A stretch of 64,000 bases of DNA, from positions 24,469 through 88,468 of IMG/VR virus record IMGVR_UViG_3300042261_002391; one strand, given 5' to 3'. This document shows positions 15,107-23,477 of the stretch, piece by piece. A program made the position numbers and the translations under genes. The notes beneath the pieces were generated by a model. It did no database searches and was not told the DNA's origin. It saw only the letters and a list, made by a program, of their open reading frames with translations. The DNA is from a virus. How positions within the stretch are numbered: position 1 is the first letter of the stretch; each line of letters starts with the position of its first letter.

Positions 15107-15592
15107 ATGCTTAACGAACCCGAAATTGCCAGAGTCTGGTTTACTATAGAATGCTTAACAGACCGAAATGCTCTGGCAATTTCCCAAATTTTTAAAACTA
15201 TGAATAAAATTTATCCAGTAATTCAAGTACCAGCGAATGGCAAACCGGATTGGTACACAGGAGCGAGGACTCTTTGTTTTGTATATTCTAAGCATCATGG
15301 AAACTTCATTCTTGAAGGTTATCGTGGTGAAGTAATGGAATTTCTTAAAAAGAACTGCACACATTATTTTTATTACGTGTCGATGTGGCATAATGGAAAA
15401 GCCAGAGGACATTGGGGTTTTTGGAGAAATTATATCACCATAGCTGAACCCGATAAGCGAGTACCAAAGTATAGGAAGCCGGAACACAAATATCGAATAT
15501 TTACTCGACCAGATGGTTACAGCAATTCAATTGAGGTAATGAAATTAAAAAGATTACCAAAACGTTGGATACCTGATTTTGATGACTTATAA
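15107..15592 (+). CDS. Hypothetical protein
   Basis: 161 residues from the ATG at 15107. The frame is open further upstream, but that part overlaps tRNA-like element 3, so the later start is chosen. Rich in aromatic and basic residues (WHNGKARGHWGFWRNY). A perfect 13-bp inverted repeat lies at its 5' end. No domain recognised. Confidence 0.65.
   Translation: MLNEPEIARVWFTIECLTDRNALAISQIFKTMNKIYPVIQVPANGKPDWYTGARTLCFVYSKHHGNFILEGYRGEVMEFLKKNCTHYFYYVSMWHNGKARGHWGFWRNYITIAEPDKRVPKYRKPEHKYRIFTRPDGYSNSIEVMKLKRLPKRWIPDFDDL
15122..15183 (+). repeat. 13-bp perfect inverted repeat inside the 5' coding region
   Basis: GAAATTGCCAGAG (15122-15134) and its reverse complement (15171-15183), separated by 36 nt. 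Also GAATGCTTAAC occurs twice nearby (15105, 15149). Confidence 0.85.
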
Positions 15593-16006
15593 TTTTTTAT
15601 ATCTACTACCGTAACAATATGGACAGATTTTTTTACCCGCAGTGGATGTATTATCATCAATAATACCATTACCACAGCAATATGGGCATATTTGAAAAAC
15701 AGGAATTTGATTTTTTAGAACATCAATTCTATTTAGCACTGCCTCATCGATTTTCCAATAGTCGAATTCATTTTCTTTGGGTTCATAATAATGCTGCATG
15801 TAAGTAGTTATATCTTCATATAGCTCATACATTCCATTAAAATTGGTAATAAGTTCCCATGTAGTTGCGGGGGTATTGGTATTCCATCGAACTTGGTATG
15901 CTTTTTCGGTTACCAATAAAATGGTGATACACAATAATGAACTGCTTGATGAAGTCATTCGTATTAAATAAGAATGATTTGCTTCTAAATTTTTATTAAT
16001 CGACAT
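15587..16006 (-). CDS. Hypothetical protein with DnaJ-like zinc finger
   Basis: 139 residues from the ATG at 16006. The C-terminal 35 residues carry CPYCCGNG and CPYCYGS, i.e. two CxxCxGxx units as in DnaJ zinc fingers, so one zinc is likely bound. The N-terminal part is not recognised. Its start overlaps the end of the small 15996-16169 gene, and its 3' end overlaps that of the plus gene at 15592. Confidence 0.75.
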   Translation of the reverse strand: MSINKNLEANHSYLIRMTSSSSSLLCITILLVTEKAYQVRWNTNTPATTWELITNFNGMYELYEDITTYMQHYYEPKENEFDYWKIDEAVLNRIDVLKNQIPVFQICPYCCGNGIIDDNTSTAGKKICPYCYGSRYKKL

Positions 16007-16169
16007 ATCCAATAATTTTTAATGATTTTGGGTCACAAAGTAATTTTACTTCTCTTCCTTCCTTTTCGATATAAACAATTTGTTTTTTACCAACTAAATT
16101 ATCCCGGTGAAGTGTTCTACCCTTCAAGCCGGTTTTAGTTTCAACTAAATATCCTGAATTTCTACTCAT
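15996..16169 (-). CDS. Small hypothetical protein
   Basis: 57 residues: starts MSRNSGYLVETKTGLKGRT and contains VGKKQIVYIEKEGREVKLL, probably a small beta-barrel. Its ATG overlaps the upstream TGA (ATGA, 4 bp), indicating translational coupling with the 16166-16363 gene, and its 3' end overlaps the next start. Confidence 0.7.
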   Translation of the reverse strand: MSRNSGYLVETKTGLKGRTLHRDNLVGKKQIVYIEKEGREVKLLCDPKSLKIIGYVD

Positions 16170-16363
16170 GGCATTGATTGTTTTTTACCTACGACCATAA
16201 TTACACGAATTTTTGGTGTAGAATCATTTAATAATGGATATTCATTAGCTTCATGATAATGGATTATTTCGAAACCATCGGCAACTAAATCATAAAAAAT
16301 TATTTGAAGTTCAGCAAGAGTTACTGATTCTTCAATTCGTTTGTATTTTATATATCGCTCCAT
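16166..16363 (-). CDS. Small hypothetical protein
   Basis: 65 residues, mixed alpha/beta (VTLAELQIIFYDLVADGF). First gene of a three-gene coupled operon (16363 to 15587) with a clear host-type promoter. Confidence 0.7.
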   Translation of the reverse strand: MERYIKYKRIEESVTLAELQIIFYDLVADGFEIIHYHEANEYPLLNDSTPKIRVIMVVGKKQSMP

Positions 16364-16377
16364 ATCACATTAAACCG

Positions 16378-16408
16378 CAAATTTATTAAATTTAAATGTA
16401 AATTGCAA
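16378..16408 (-). promoter_or_regulatory. Host-type promoter (TTG-N20-TAAATTTG)
   Basis: Perfect TAnnTTTG on the minus strand, 15 bp before the ATG at 16363. Confidence 0.8.
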
Positions 16409-16416
16409 GTTTTTTT

Positions 16417-16425
16417 GTATTTATA
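16417..16425 (+). promoter_or_regulatory. Late-type GTATTTATA box
   Basis: On the plus strand after a T7 run, 34 bp before the small gene at 16459; divergent from the host-type promoter at 16378. Confidence 0.5.
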
Positions 16426-16458
16426 AGAAAATAATTTAAGTATTAATTTTTAACTATT

Positions 16459-16620
16459 ATGAGCAAGGAAAGAGATATTGAGATATTAGAGTATAAAATC
16501 ACTGAAATCGTTGAAAAAATAGCTGCATTTAAAAAACACGGTATTTCGGAGAAAAAAATGGAAAATCTAATAAGAATGAAAATAAAATACGAAGACCAAT
16601 TAATCGAATTAAAGCAATAA
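16459..16620 (+). CDS. Small coiled-coil protein
   Basis: 53 residues: starts MSKERDIEILEYKITEIVEK and continues with regular heptads to the end, predicted to be one long helix. It has its own late-type box and shares a bidirectional terminator with the convergent gene. Function unknown. Confidence 0.7.
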   Translation: MSKERDIEILEYKITEIVEKIAAFKKHGISEKKMENLIRMKIKYEDQLIELKQ

Positions 16621-16621
16621 A

Positions 16622-16650
16622 AAAAGGGTAGCCTCAGACTACCCTTTTTT
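16622..16650. terminator. Bidirectional terminator
   Basis: AGGGTAG / CTACCCT stem between A6 and T7 runs, shared by convergent genes. Confidence 0.85.
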
Positions 16651-17029
16651 TATTTTGTATAAAATTTCTCACAAAACTAACATCCCTGTCGTATTCACTT
16701 GAGTATAAAACAATATCCTCAATATATTTTTGATGTCCATCATTATAATATTCAATGAATTCAATACAGATTGCAATTATATCGGCTTCAGTTGTTTTAT
16801 TCTTTTTGTATAGATTTAGAACCACCACAGCACACCATGCCTTAACATCTTTATGTAGTTCAGTATGATAGAGTTTAAAGTATTTTTGAAGATAATCTAT
16901 CACATATATTTTTTCAATAATGTGATTTTTATCACTTAAACCATCAGCAATTTCACCATATGTTTTAATTAAAACATCTGTATCAATAACTGGAAGATTA
17001 TTAACAATATCTGTTATAGTACTACTCAT
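16634..17029 (-). CDS. Hypothetical helical protein
   Basis: 131 residues, largely alpha-helical (VIDYLQKYFKLYHTELHKDV, then CAVVVLNLYKK). Its 3' end lies inside the shared terminator. The 180 bp upstream (17030-17210) hold no gene, only a plus-strand GTATTTATT at 17051. Not recognised. Confidence 0.7.
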   Translation of the reverse strand: MSSTITDIVNNLPVIDTDVLIKTYGEIADGLSDKNHIIEKIYVIDYLQKYFKLYHTELHKDVKAWCAVVVLNLYKKNKTTEADIIAICIEFIEYYNDGHQKYIEDIVLYSSEYDRDVSFVRNFIQNKKRVV

Positions 17030-17210
17030 TTTTTACATAAAAAGGAATGTGTATTTATTTAAATAAAACGTGTTGTAAAATAAGTCTTGATTCTTAAATC
17101 ATTAATCTTTAATCCCTGAATACACGAAAATTGAACATTCAAATCGTTATCGTTTCATGTCGGAAATCAACACAGTGTCTTATATCAACAAATAACACAT
17201 TCCAATACAA

Positions 17211-17663
17211 TTATTCATCCATTCCCCAAGGAATGTCGGTTGTGTAGTTAAAAGTATCTAATTCTTCTTGCAATGCATCGACTTTTTTCTGAAATTGATT
17301 GACAATTGTGTTGCGGGTATTTTCGTCATATTGAACTTCATATTCCCGGAGCATTTCTGCGTAACCTGAAGTTTGTGCGCCTTCAACAACGCTTACTTCA
17401 TTCCAAAAAACAATCAATGCTTTATATTCAGCAAGCAAATATATCTTAGACTGAATCTCACGATTGGCTTCGTTGATGACATATTTTAATGCAGTAAGAG
17501 TTTCAATCTTACGTAATAATTCAGTATATGCTTCATCAACGCTAAATTTTTTACCGTTCTGTGAACCAACAAGATACGAGTTCTTATCTTTAATTTGTTG
17601 CTTTAGTTTGACAATTTCGCCAACTAAACTCTTTTTTAATTTTAATGCCTTATATAGTTTCAT
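17211..17663 (-). CDS. Coiled-coil protein, possibly DIP1984-like
   Basis: 150 residues from the ATG at 17663 (MKLYKALKLKKSLVGEI). The pattern of N-terminal KALKLK, a long helical hairpin and a central NEANREIQSKI helix resembles the DIP1984/septicolysin-type family, whose role is unclear. Host-type promoter at 17679-17709. Confidence 0.6.
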   Translation of the reverse strand: MKLYKALKLKKSLVGEIVKLKQQIKDKNSYLVGSQNGKKFSVDEAYTELLRKIETLTALKYVINEANREIQSKIYLLAEYKALIVFWNEVSVVEGAQTSGYAEMLREYEVQYDENTRNTIVNQFQKKVDALQEELDTFNYTTDIPWGMDE

Positions 17664-17678
17664 AACTAAAATTTTGTA

Positions 17679-17709
17679 CAAAGAAAGTTAATTATATTTG
17701 AAAATACAA
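17679..17709 (-). promoter_or_regulatory. Host-type promoter (TTG-N20-TTTCTTTG)
   Basis: Its TTGTATTTTCAAATA upstream half is the same as that of the dehydrogenase promoter at 13677. 16 bp before the ATG at 17663. Confidence 0.65.
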
Positions 17710-17715
17710 GTGTTT

Positions 17716-18603
17716 TTAAATTTTTGTTTTAATCCTGAAATCAACTGACCATCCGATTGGCATGTGTTGTGGATTCATTGTATCGATAAAGTGGTTTCGC
17801 CAGAGCTTAACAAAATTTTCGATTTTATCTTCAGAATCAAGTTTTTGAATCACGTGATAGCCGTGGTCATAATACATTCTATTTTCAGCTTTAAACTTAT
17901 CAACATTATTAAAATGTTCATCTGACAAATATTTGTAAATCTTGTATAACTGCAGATAATTATAGCTACATAATGTTTCAAACGGAATACCACTTAACTC
18001 AGAAATAAGCTTTAATTTTTCCAATTTCAGTTCATAACTAATCCAATGATATGATTTAAATAATGAACCAATATTACTAATTAAAATCACATCATCACGA
18101 CTAAATTCACGAAGTTTGGTGGTATATTCTGCATTGAGTTCAGCAATTGTTTTAACGCCATAAATTCGGGCAATTTCATCCTTAAATTGGGTTGCTTTCA
18201 CTTCATAATCAGCATGTGGCTTATAATTGATTAAAACAACATCATGATGATTTTTAGACTTATATTCTTCCGGGAAGAAAGACCTATAGCAATATGGAAC
18301 AATGTGGTGGCGTTGCAGTCCATCTACAACGCCACTAACAACACATCTGTTTTCACGAGCATTTCTACCAAATTCCTCATTGTCTTCAAAACCATTACCA
18401 CGTGGGTCGAAGGTGAATTTAATTTTCTTGTTGCCAATGACTTTAGCAAGGTCTTTTTCCAAGTACCACATTGCTTTTTTCTCACCACAAGTAAACATAT
18501 GTCTACCATTCGGGTGATGTACCATCCAATTTTCCTTGTTGAGACTATTACTGCCTTCAATCAATACATTATTATTATTTTTCTTAAACTGATTACCGTT
18601 CAT
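17716..18603 (-). CDS. EXD2-like HNH-type protein
   Basis: 295 residues. Residues about 85-135 carry CVVSG, then LQRHHIVPYCYRSFFPEEYK and HHDVVLINYKPHADYE. This closely resembles the HNH-like C-terminal domain of EXD2 proteins and related phage proteins. His-His and the following His are kept, but the second Cys pair seems lost. The rest is helical. It overlaps the nucleotidyltransferase gene by 11 nt, so the two probably work together, perhaps in RNA end processing (inference). Confidence 0.65.
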   Translation of the reverse strand: MNGNQFKKNNNNVLIEGSNSLNKENWMVHHPNGRHMFTCGEKKAMWYLEKDLAKVIGNKKIKFTFDPRGNGFEDNEEFGRNARENRCVVSGVVDGLQRHHIVPYCYRSFFPEEYKSKNHHDVVLINYKPHADYEVKATQFKDEIARIYGVKTIAELNAEYTTKLREFSRDDVILISNIGSLFKSYHWISYELKLEKLKLISELSGIPFETLCSYNYLQLYKIYKYLSDEHFNNVDKFKAENRMYYDHGYHVIQKLDSEDKIENFVKLWRNHFIDTMNPQHMPIGWSVDFRIKTKI

Positions 18604-19594
18604 AATAAATCAACATAAATCGATTTTTAATTGCTTCATAGGATGAATTTAAAATAAAATCATTATAGTCATCATCTAAAGCGTTTTTAAATTTTGAAAT
18701 AGCTGCACCTAATTCACCGCCCCGTAAATCAGGTAGCCAAGACATAACAATATCACCATTAAATTTTTGTGAAATCATTTTGTTCCGGGCATCGATTTTG
18801 TTTAATCTATCGAGTTCGCCAGTCAAATTAGCTTCAGGAAAATATTGACTAATTATATCAACATAATCACTTTTGTTACGATTAAACGGATATGAAACAT
18901 TAATTTCATTATCCTTTAAGTAGTTAAGGAATAGATGATATGAACCACGTTTACGATTTCTTTTTTTATCGATGCTGTTTAGGTTTTCCATTTGAAACAT
19001 AACAGTATCAAAATACTTTCCAGCAATGCAAAATTTAAAAATATCTTCAAGCGTATCGAAACCTTGAAGGTATCTATCGTAATCGTATCCACCAAATTCA
19101 AAAATTTTTCGTGCATCATTACTCAACAAAATATCGTGTGAGTTTGAACCTTTAAAATTCCTGAATTTGTAAAAAAGTCCCTGCCATCCATATGACAAAC
19201 CAAACTTATGGTATGTTTTACCCATGATATTACCAAGCGGGTCGTAAGAAAAATAAATCTTTGCTGTTTCCCACTTAGTGTTGATAATTGGGATGATGTC
19301 AACCTGAAAATTCTTATAATCGAATGAATACACACCACCGTTGCAATAAATAGCATTAGGTTTGAAAGTAAATTCAATATAATTTTTCCAATTGATATTT
19401 GAATTATGGTCAACCATAACTAACAAATCCAAATCTCCATGAGTTTCTTTAGTATGGTAACAAGTGACTACTTCACAAATAGTATTGAAGTCAGATGATA
19501 CTATCTGAGCTAATTCATAACCGATTTGTTTGAATTCATCGGTGTTTTTTCTCTCAGTAAAAACACCATATTTTTGTAATGCTCTTCCTCCCAT
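18593..19594 (-). CDS. Pol-beta superfamily nucleotidyltransferase
   Basis: 333 residues. After an N-terminal GGRAL motif, the metal-binding HGDLDLLVMVD (residues about 52-62) is the GxDxD-type signature of nucleotidyltransferases, with a later VDIIPI carrying the third acidic residue. Relatives add nucleotides to tRNA 3' ends, RNA or proteins; the substrate cannot be told here. Several phage tRNAs here lack encoded CCA, so a tRNA role is possible. ECF-type promoter at 19625-19654. Confidence 0.75.
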   Translation of the reverse strand: MGGRALQKYGVFTERKNTDEFKQIGYELAQIVSSDFNTICEVVTCYHTKETHGDLDLLVMVDHNSNINWKNYIEFTFKPNAIYCNGGVYSFDYKNFQVDIIPIINTKWETAKIYFSYDPLGNIMGKTYHKFGLSYGWQGLFYKFRNFKGSNSHDILLSNDARKIFEFGGYDYDRYLQGFDTLEDIFKFCIAGKYFDTVMFQMENLNSIDKKRNRKRGSYHLFLNYLKDNEINVSYPFNRNKSDYVDIISQYFPEANLTGELDRLNKIDARNKMISQKFNGDIVMSWLPDLRGGELGAAISKFKNALDDDYNDFILNSSYEAIKNRFMLIYYER

Positions 19595-19624
19595 TTCAAT
19601 TTATTTTTCGTTAATATTTTGCAA

Positions 19625-19654
19625 TTATACGAAAAATAAATTGAATATGTTACA
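19625..19654 (-). promoter_or_regulatory. ECF-type promoter
   Basis: TGTAACA, 16-17 nt, CGTATAA on the minus strand, 31 bp before the ATG at 19594. Confidence 0.7.
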
Positions 19655-19661
19655 GGTTTTA

Positions 19662-19994
19662 TTAAAATATTTTAAAAGAAATCGTATTGTCTAGGATATC
19701 AGGCTCAGACATTGACCAATTTTCAGTTTCTTCTATTTCATCTAAAAATATTTCAAGTAGTTCATGGTCTTCATCATAAGCTTCTTGTAATAATTCTTCA
19801 GTACTTATAGATTCAAAATCGAAAATTTCTTCTTCTTCTCCATCTTCATTAATATATGGTATTGAAGTTTCTTCAGGACAATTATCTAAATCATACGACC
19901 AAACTATACAATTTCCATCCAATGAATAATTACCATTAATCTCATCATCGATGAATTTACTTTCAATTCTTTCGAATAGTTGTTTTATGTTCAT
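19662..19994 (-). CDS. Hypothetical acidic protein
   Basis: 110 residues, very acidic (runs such as EDGEEEEIFDFE and LDEIEETE). Such acidic phage proteins are sometimes DNA mimics, but nothing else supports that here. It lies 14 nt after the 20009-20542 gene. Confidence 0.7.
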   Translation of the reverse strand: MNIKQLFERIESKFIDDEINGNYSLDGNCIVWSYDLDNCPEETSIPYINEDGEEEEIFDFESISTEELLQEAYDEDHELLEIFLDEIEETENWSMSEPDILDNTISFKIF

Positions 19995-20008
19995 ATTTAA
20001 CTATTATA

Positions 20009-20542
20009 TTAATTAACTAATTTTAATTTATCAATTCCTGATTTATTCCATATGCAACCAGAAGGTATATCCCAGAAATATAACCATGAATAATAATTAT
20101 CGAGAGCGTTATTCATAGCATATTTATTAAATAGCTCTATATAATTAACTATTTCAATACCAGCATAATCTTGTGTAACTTTAATCCAATCAATACCAGG
20201 ACTTATTGGCTTAATTTTTCTTGATGTATCGAATCCTTGATGATATTTTTTAGTAAATTCAATAAAATCTTCATTATTTTTAATTGAAAATACTTTATTA
20301 TTTGGGAAAACTTCATAGATATATTTTGCATCATTTGGTCTATGTCTTTGCGTAATATTAATCCATTTAGTCCCAATTGCATACCAAAACCCTGATGGTT
20401 TCATAGTACGTTCATAAGTAATTATTTGTGATTTATCAAATACAGAATCAATTTTATTTGGTGATGTATGATATCTACCATCAGGGTTTAACTCTGAATT
20501 AAAATTATCTATTTCTTCTTTTATATATTTCATTAGTTTCAT
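20009..20542 (-). CDS. Conserved phage protein, ART-like, with N-terminal IxEE peptide
   Basis: 177 residues. YHTSPNKIDSVF followed by PSGFWYAIGTKWI, IDWIKVTQDYAGIEI and a C-terminal WDIPSGCIWN define a phage family of unknown function, possibly distantly ADP-ribosyltransferase-like. The N-terminus MKLMKYIKEEIDNFNSEL matches the putative capsid-targeting peptide of the 10256 protein. Late-type box at 20582. Confidence 0.65.
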   Translation of the reverse strand: MKLMKYIKEEIDNFNSELNPDGRYHTSPNKIDSVFDKSQIITYERTMKPSGFWYAIGTKWINITQRHRPNDAKYIYEVFPNNKVFSIKNNEDFIEFTKKYHQGFDTSRKIKPISPGIDWIKVTQDYAGIEIVNYIELFNKYAMNNALDNYYSWLYFWDIPSGCIWNKSGIDKLKLVN

Positions 20543-20581
20543 AACTTAATTTAATTTTAGATACAATTAACGTGTTTTTCA

Positions 20582-20590
20582 CATAAATAC
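20582..20590 (-). promoter_or_regulatory. Late-type GTATTTATG box
   Basis: Minus strand, 40 bp before the ATG at 20542, directly after the terminator of the upstream gene. Confidence 0.55.
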
Positions 20591-20598
20591 AATAATAA

Positions 20599-20623
20599 TA
20601 AAAAAAGCCAGTTTTCACTGGCT
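20599..20623 (-). terminator. Rho-independent terminator
   Basis: Minus-strand AGCCAGT/ACTGGCT stem, 4-nt loop, T7. The stop codon of the phosphoesterase gene touches its base. Confidence 0.85.
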
Positions 20624-21253
20624 TTATATTTCAACTACGATAGGCTCGTATATTGGTACGTAATTATCGTTGAGCAATGCTGCATTAATAAATTTAATAC
20701 CATCAATTTCACAAATCCCATGACTTTCATGTAAATGACCAAAACAATGAATCTTAGGTTTTACTCTTTCAAGTACTTCAGTACGTAAAGATTCACTACC
20801 TTCATTACTTTTCTTATGCGGTATGTAGTCAAGAATTTGATGTGGTGGAGTATGTGTTATTAACACATCAGTCTTATCAGGAATCATTTCCCAATATTGT
20901 TTTAGTATCTCTTCAGGACGATTAAATGCCCAATCATAAAAGGGTTTAGATACTGGTGTTCCATAGAAATACAAACCATCAAGTTCAATACCATCATCTT
21001 CCAAATAAAATACATTACTCGGCACTAAACTTTTTGCTAAATGTGGATTGGTTTCAAATAGAAAATCATGATTTCCGGCAATACAAATTCGATATTTATA
21101 TTGATTCAAGCTAGAAAACCATTTAAAAAAATTAGTCAATTCATGGACACGACCGAGCGGTGTCATATCACCACAATGGATAATTGCATCAGCTTGTGGA
21201 AGCACGAATTTTTTATGTAAATTATGAGTATCAGATATTATACAGATTTTCAT
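20624..21253 (-). CDS. Calcineurin-like metallophosphoesterase
   Basis: 209 residues with the full metal-ligand set: SDTHN near the N-terminus, HCGDMT, AGNHD, LITHTPPH and GHLHESHG. This is the MPPED-like branch of two-metal phosphoesterases, acting on phosphodiesters; the substrate is unknown. It overlaps the upstream gene by 4 nt (ATGA), so it is co-translated with 21250-21561. Confidence 0.9.
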   Translation of the reverse strand: MKICIISDTHNLHKKFVLPQADAIIHCGDMTPLGRVHELTNFFKWFSSLNQYKYRICIAGNHDFLFETNPHLAKSLVPSNVFYLEDDGIELDGLYFYGTPVSKPFYDWAFNRPEEILKQYWEMIPDKTDVLITHTPPHQILDYIPHKKSNEGSESLRTEVLERVKPKIHCFGHLHESHGICEIDGIKFINAALLNDNYVPIYEPIVVEI

Positions 21254-21561
21254 TTAGTGTTTTTATTAAATTTTTTTAACTCAAGCAACAAGACATCGAT
21301 ACTAATTTCAATGTCACTAAAAACTCTTGAATTAAACAAGTATTCTATTTTATCTTCACAATAGTAATTTAATTCAAAATTATAAAAAGTATTTCCGACG
21401 CTATACCAAATTGAATTAATATATATGTCATATGTATTTCCTTTGCTTATTATTTTTTCTGGTAAACCATCAAATTTTTCAATAATTTCACCACCAACAT
21501 TATTTTTAATTAAAAAAACCTTAAATGATTCTTTATTGTATTGAGTCGGATACACTCCCAT
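21250..21561 (-). CDS. Hypothetical protein
   Basis: 103 residues, beta-rich (DIYINSIWYSVGNTFYNF), helical C-terminus. Translationally coupled to the phosphoesterase. Not recognised. Confidence 0.7.
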   Translation of the reverse strand: MGVYPTQYNKESFKVFLIKNNVGGEIIEKFDGLPEKIISKGNTYDIYINSIWYSVGNTFYNFELNYYCEDKIEYLFNSRVFSDIEISIDVLLLELKKFNKNTK

Positions 21562-21573
21562 ATAGAAATTAAG

Positions 21574-21876
21574 TTATTTACTTATTATTTTTTCATATAT
21601 GGCATCGATTCTTTTATTGCTATCATTGATTCTATTATCTATTTTATCCAAACGACTGTTCATTTCATTCTCTAAATCAATAATAGCGTTTTTATTCTCG
21701 ACACCGTTTTTTTCAATATCATTGATTTTATTGATTGCAATAACTTTAAATTCACCAATAATGAATGCAGCAATAATTGCAAATATTGCTATTCTCAAAA
21801 TCCATTTGATAATGATTTTTGTTTTACTTGGCTTAATTACAACATCTTCAACAATATCATCTAAGATATTACTCAT
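21574..21876 (-). CDS. Membrane-anchored coiled-coil protein
   Basis: 100 residues: a 20-residue cytosolic start, one transmembrane helix at about 22-43 (IKWILRIAIFAIIAAFIIG), then a coiled coil (DKIDNRINDSNKRIDAIYEK). It resembles small phage inner-membrane or spanin-like proteins, without a lipobox. First gene of the unit reaching 20624. Confidence 0.75.
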   Translation of the reverse strand: MSNILDDIVEDVVIKPSKTKIIIKWILRIAIFAIIAAFIIGEFKVIAINKINDIEKNGVENKNAIIDLENEMNSRLDKIDNRINDSNKRIDAIYEKIISK

Positions 21877-21898
21877 ATATTTAAAATTATTTCACATA

Positions 21899-21907
21899 TA
21901 AATACAT
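21899..21907 (-). promoter_or_regulatory. Late-type GTATTTATA box
   Basis: Minus strand, 22 bp before the ATG at 21876. Confidence 0.6.
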
Positions 21908-21955
21908 CAATATGAGATAAGAACAGTATAATACGTGTTAAATAGTGTTGATTTT

Positions 21956-22837
21956 TTACGTTAATAATGGGATTTCTTTCAATGAATCTAAACGCATGTG
22001 ACCAACACCATATTTAGTATTCCAGCTATTTGTAAATAAATAAGTGAAAATCCCGGCATTATTTAGTTCAACAAAATTTTCGAATCTGTCATCAACAAAA
22101 ATTTCAATGCCTGCTTGTTTTGCTGCATCAACCTTACTTTCCATAATATCAAGACTATAGACTGGTTTTTTCGGATAATTATGTTTATCCAACCATTGTT
22201 CAGTAATTTCTTTCTTAACTGGTCTTGATGTTATGTAGCAATGAGGTTCGAATGGCAATTCTTCAGCCAAGACCAACGGTTTTAAATTAAGATAAAACTC
22301 ATCGAGTGTATTGGCATTACGCATAGCCTCAAATCTTTTGGTAATTTTTCTATCAAGAAAGAACGAATTTGGCGTTGAGCTAATTTCAGGATACAATTCA
22401 TGCCATCCACCAGTAAAATCAGCTAATACACCATCAATGTCCAATCCGATTTTAGGCATTTTCAAAAATCTTTTTGGTCTATCATCCCCTTGTGGAAATG
22501 TGTAATAAAAGGCATTTAAAAAATGTACGTTGCATGCTGCATGTGCAATGTGTAAGCAACCTGTTTCCGGGTCATAATCTTCGCCAGCTTCCATCGCAGC
22601 CACATGTCGTTTTAATGAAGCAATTACTGAAGTCCAACTAAAACCATTTTCCCAATTCCGGTCATAATATTTGTTTGCCCCAATTGTTAGTACTTCAACA
22701 AAATCACGAAAAGCACGAGGTTCTACCAAGTCATATCTTAATTTACCTTGATTGAATCTAAGTCCACCGCCTTTGCTGGTGACAGCATTAATATCTTTAC
22801 CATCAGCCAATAATTTTTCTTTAATATTTTCTTCCAT
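21956..22837 (-). CDS. dATP/dGTP pyrophosphohydrolase domain fused to a HAD-type nucleotidase
   Basis: 293 residues from the ATG at 22837. Residues about 20-115 (GGLRFNQGKLRYDLVEP, KYYDRNWENGF, SLKRHVAAMEAGEDYDPE, LHIAHAACNVHFL) match the DUF5664 family of dATP/dGTP diphosphohydrolases, an all-alpha MazG-like fold. Residues about 125-290 form a HAD phosphatase with GLDIDGVLADF and a late FVDDR, as in 5'(3')-deoxyribonucleotidases. Together they could take dNTPs to dNMPs to nucleosides (inference), reshaping the host pool beside NrdJ. Confidence 0.85.
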   Translation of the reverse strand: MEENIKEKLLADGKDINAVTSKGGGLRFNQGKLRYDLVEPRAFRDFVEVLTIGANKYYDRNWENGFSWTSVIASLKRHVAAMEAGEDYDPETGCLHIAHAACNVHFLNAFYYTFPQGDDRPKRFLKMPKIGLDIDGVLADFTGGWHELYPEISSTPNSFFLDRKITKRFEAMRNANTLDEFYLNLKPLVLAEELPFEPHCYITSRPVKKEITEQWLDKHNYPKKPVYSLDIMESKVDAAKQAGIEIFVDDRFENFVELNNAGIFTYLFTNSWNTKYGVGHMRLDSLKEIPLLT

Positions 22838-22844
22838 TTTTTTA

Positions 22845-23204
22845 TTATTCAAATATTTTTACGCCGAACAACTCTTGAAGTTCTCTTAATGGAGCTTCAT
22901 ATGTTTGAGTTTCTGTTTTAATATAGTCAGCAATTGAATATACTTCCAATTCAGTAATTTCCATCTGACAATCTTCAATAGTTTGTAATTTTTCAGGTCT
23001 TGATTTTTTACGAATACTTGTTACATAAGTAAAAATTGCACGTAAATGTCCCGGTGGTAGGTCTGGATGTGAGGCAATACGTAACGAACCATACGATTTA
23101 TCAGTATCGCTATTACGTAATACCCAACGTGCATCAACACGTAATTCACTAACAAAACCCCTGACTCTATCCCAATAGGTGTTGTTTAAATCAATATCTT
23201 CCAT
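22845..23204 (-). CDS. Hypothetical protein
   Basis: 119 residues in the operon 23878 to 21956, 7 nt before the fusion-gene ATG. Basic middle (TSIRKKSRPEKL). Not recognised. Confidence 0.7.
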   Translation of the reverse strand: MEDIDLNNTYWDRVRGFVSELRVDARWVLRNSDTDKSYGSLRIASHPDLPPGHLRAIFTYVTSIRKKSRPEKLQTIEDCQMEITELEVYSIADYIKTETQTYEAPLRELQELFGVKIFE

Positions 23205-23207
23205 TTA

Positions 23208-23477
23208 TTATTTTATTACCCTTTCAGGACAACCATGAATTTCCATTGCTCTAACGCCCAAAGCAGTTACTTTTCGTATTTCGGCAAGAGCTTCTTCATC
23301 ATTCAAATAATATACAGAATTTTTTGCTTTTTGTAAATGAAATTCCATATAGTTAATCCATTCAGCAATCGATTTTTCTTCATCTGGAATACCTATTGCT
23401 TCCCTTCGTGGTGTCCACGTTGCATCTTGATAGTCTCTTTCGCCATCAATACGCTTATATACTTCCTGTCTTTCCAT
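23208..23477 (-). CDS. MazG-like or related phage protein
   Basis: 89 residues: RIDGERDYQDATW, then SIAEWINYMEFHLQKAK and EIRKVTALGVRAMEIHG. This is a conserved phage family with the helical layout of MazG-type NTP pyrophosphohydrolases; catalytic residues are not certain. Its ATG directly abuts the upstream stop. Confidence 0.6.
   Translation of the reverse strand: MERQEVYKRIDGERDYQDATWTPRREAIGIPDEEKSIAEWINYMEFHLQKAKNSVYYLNDEEALAEIRKVTALGVRAMEIHGCPERVIK

Noticed and set aside
17051-17059. Plus-strand GTATTTATT as a promoter
   Set aside because: No plus-strand gene follows; only a 12-codon frame at 17157.
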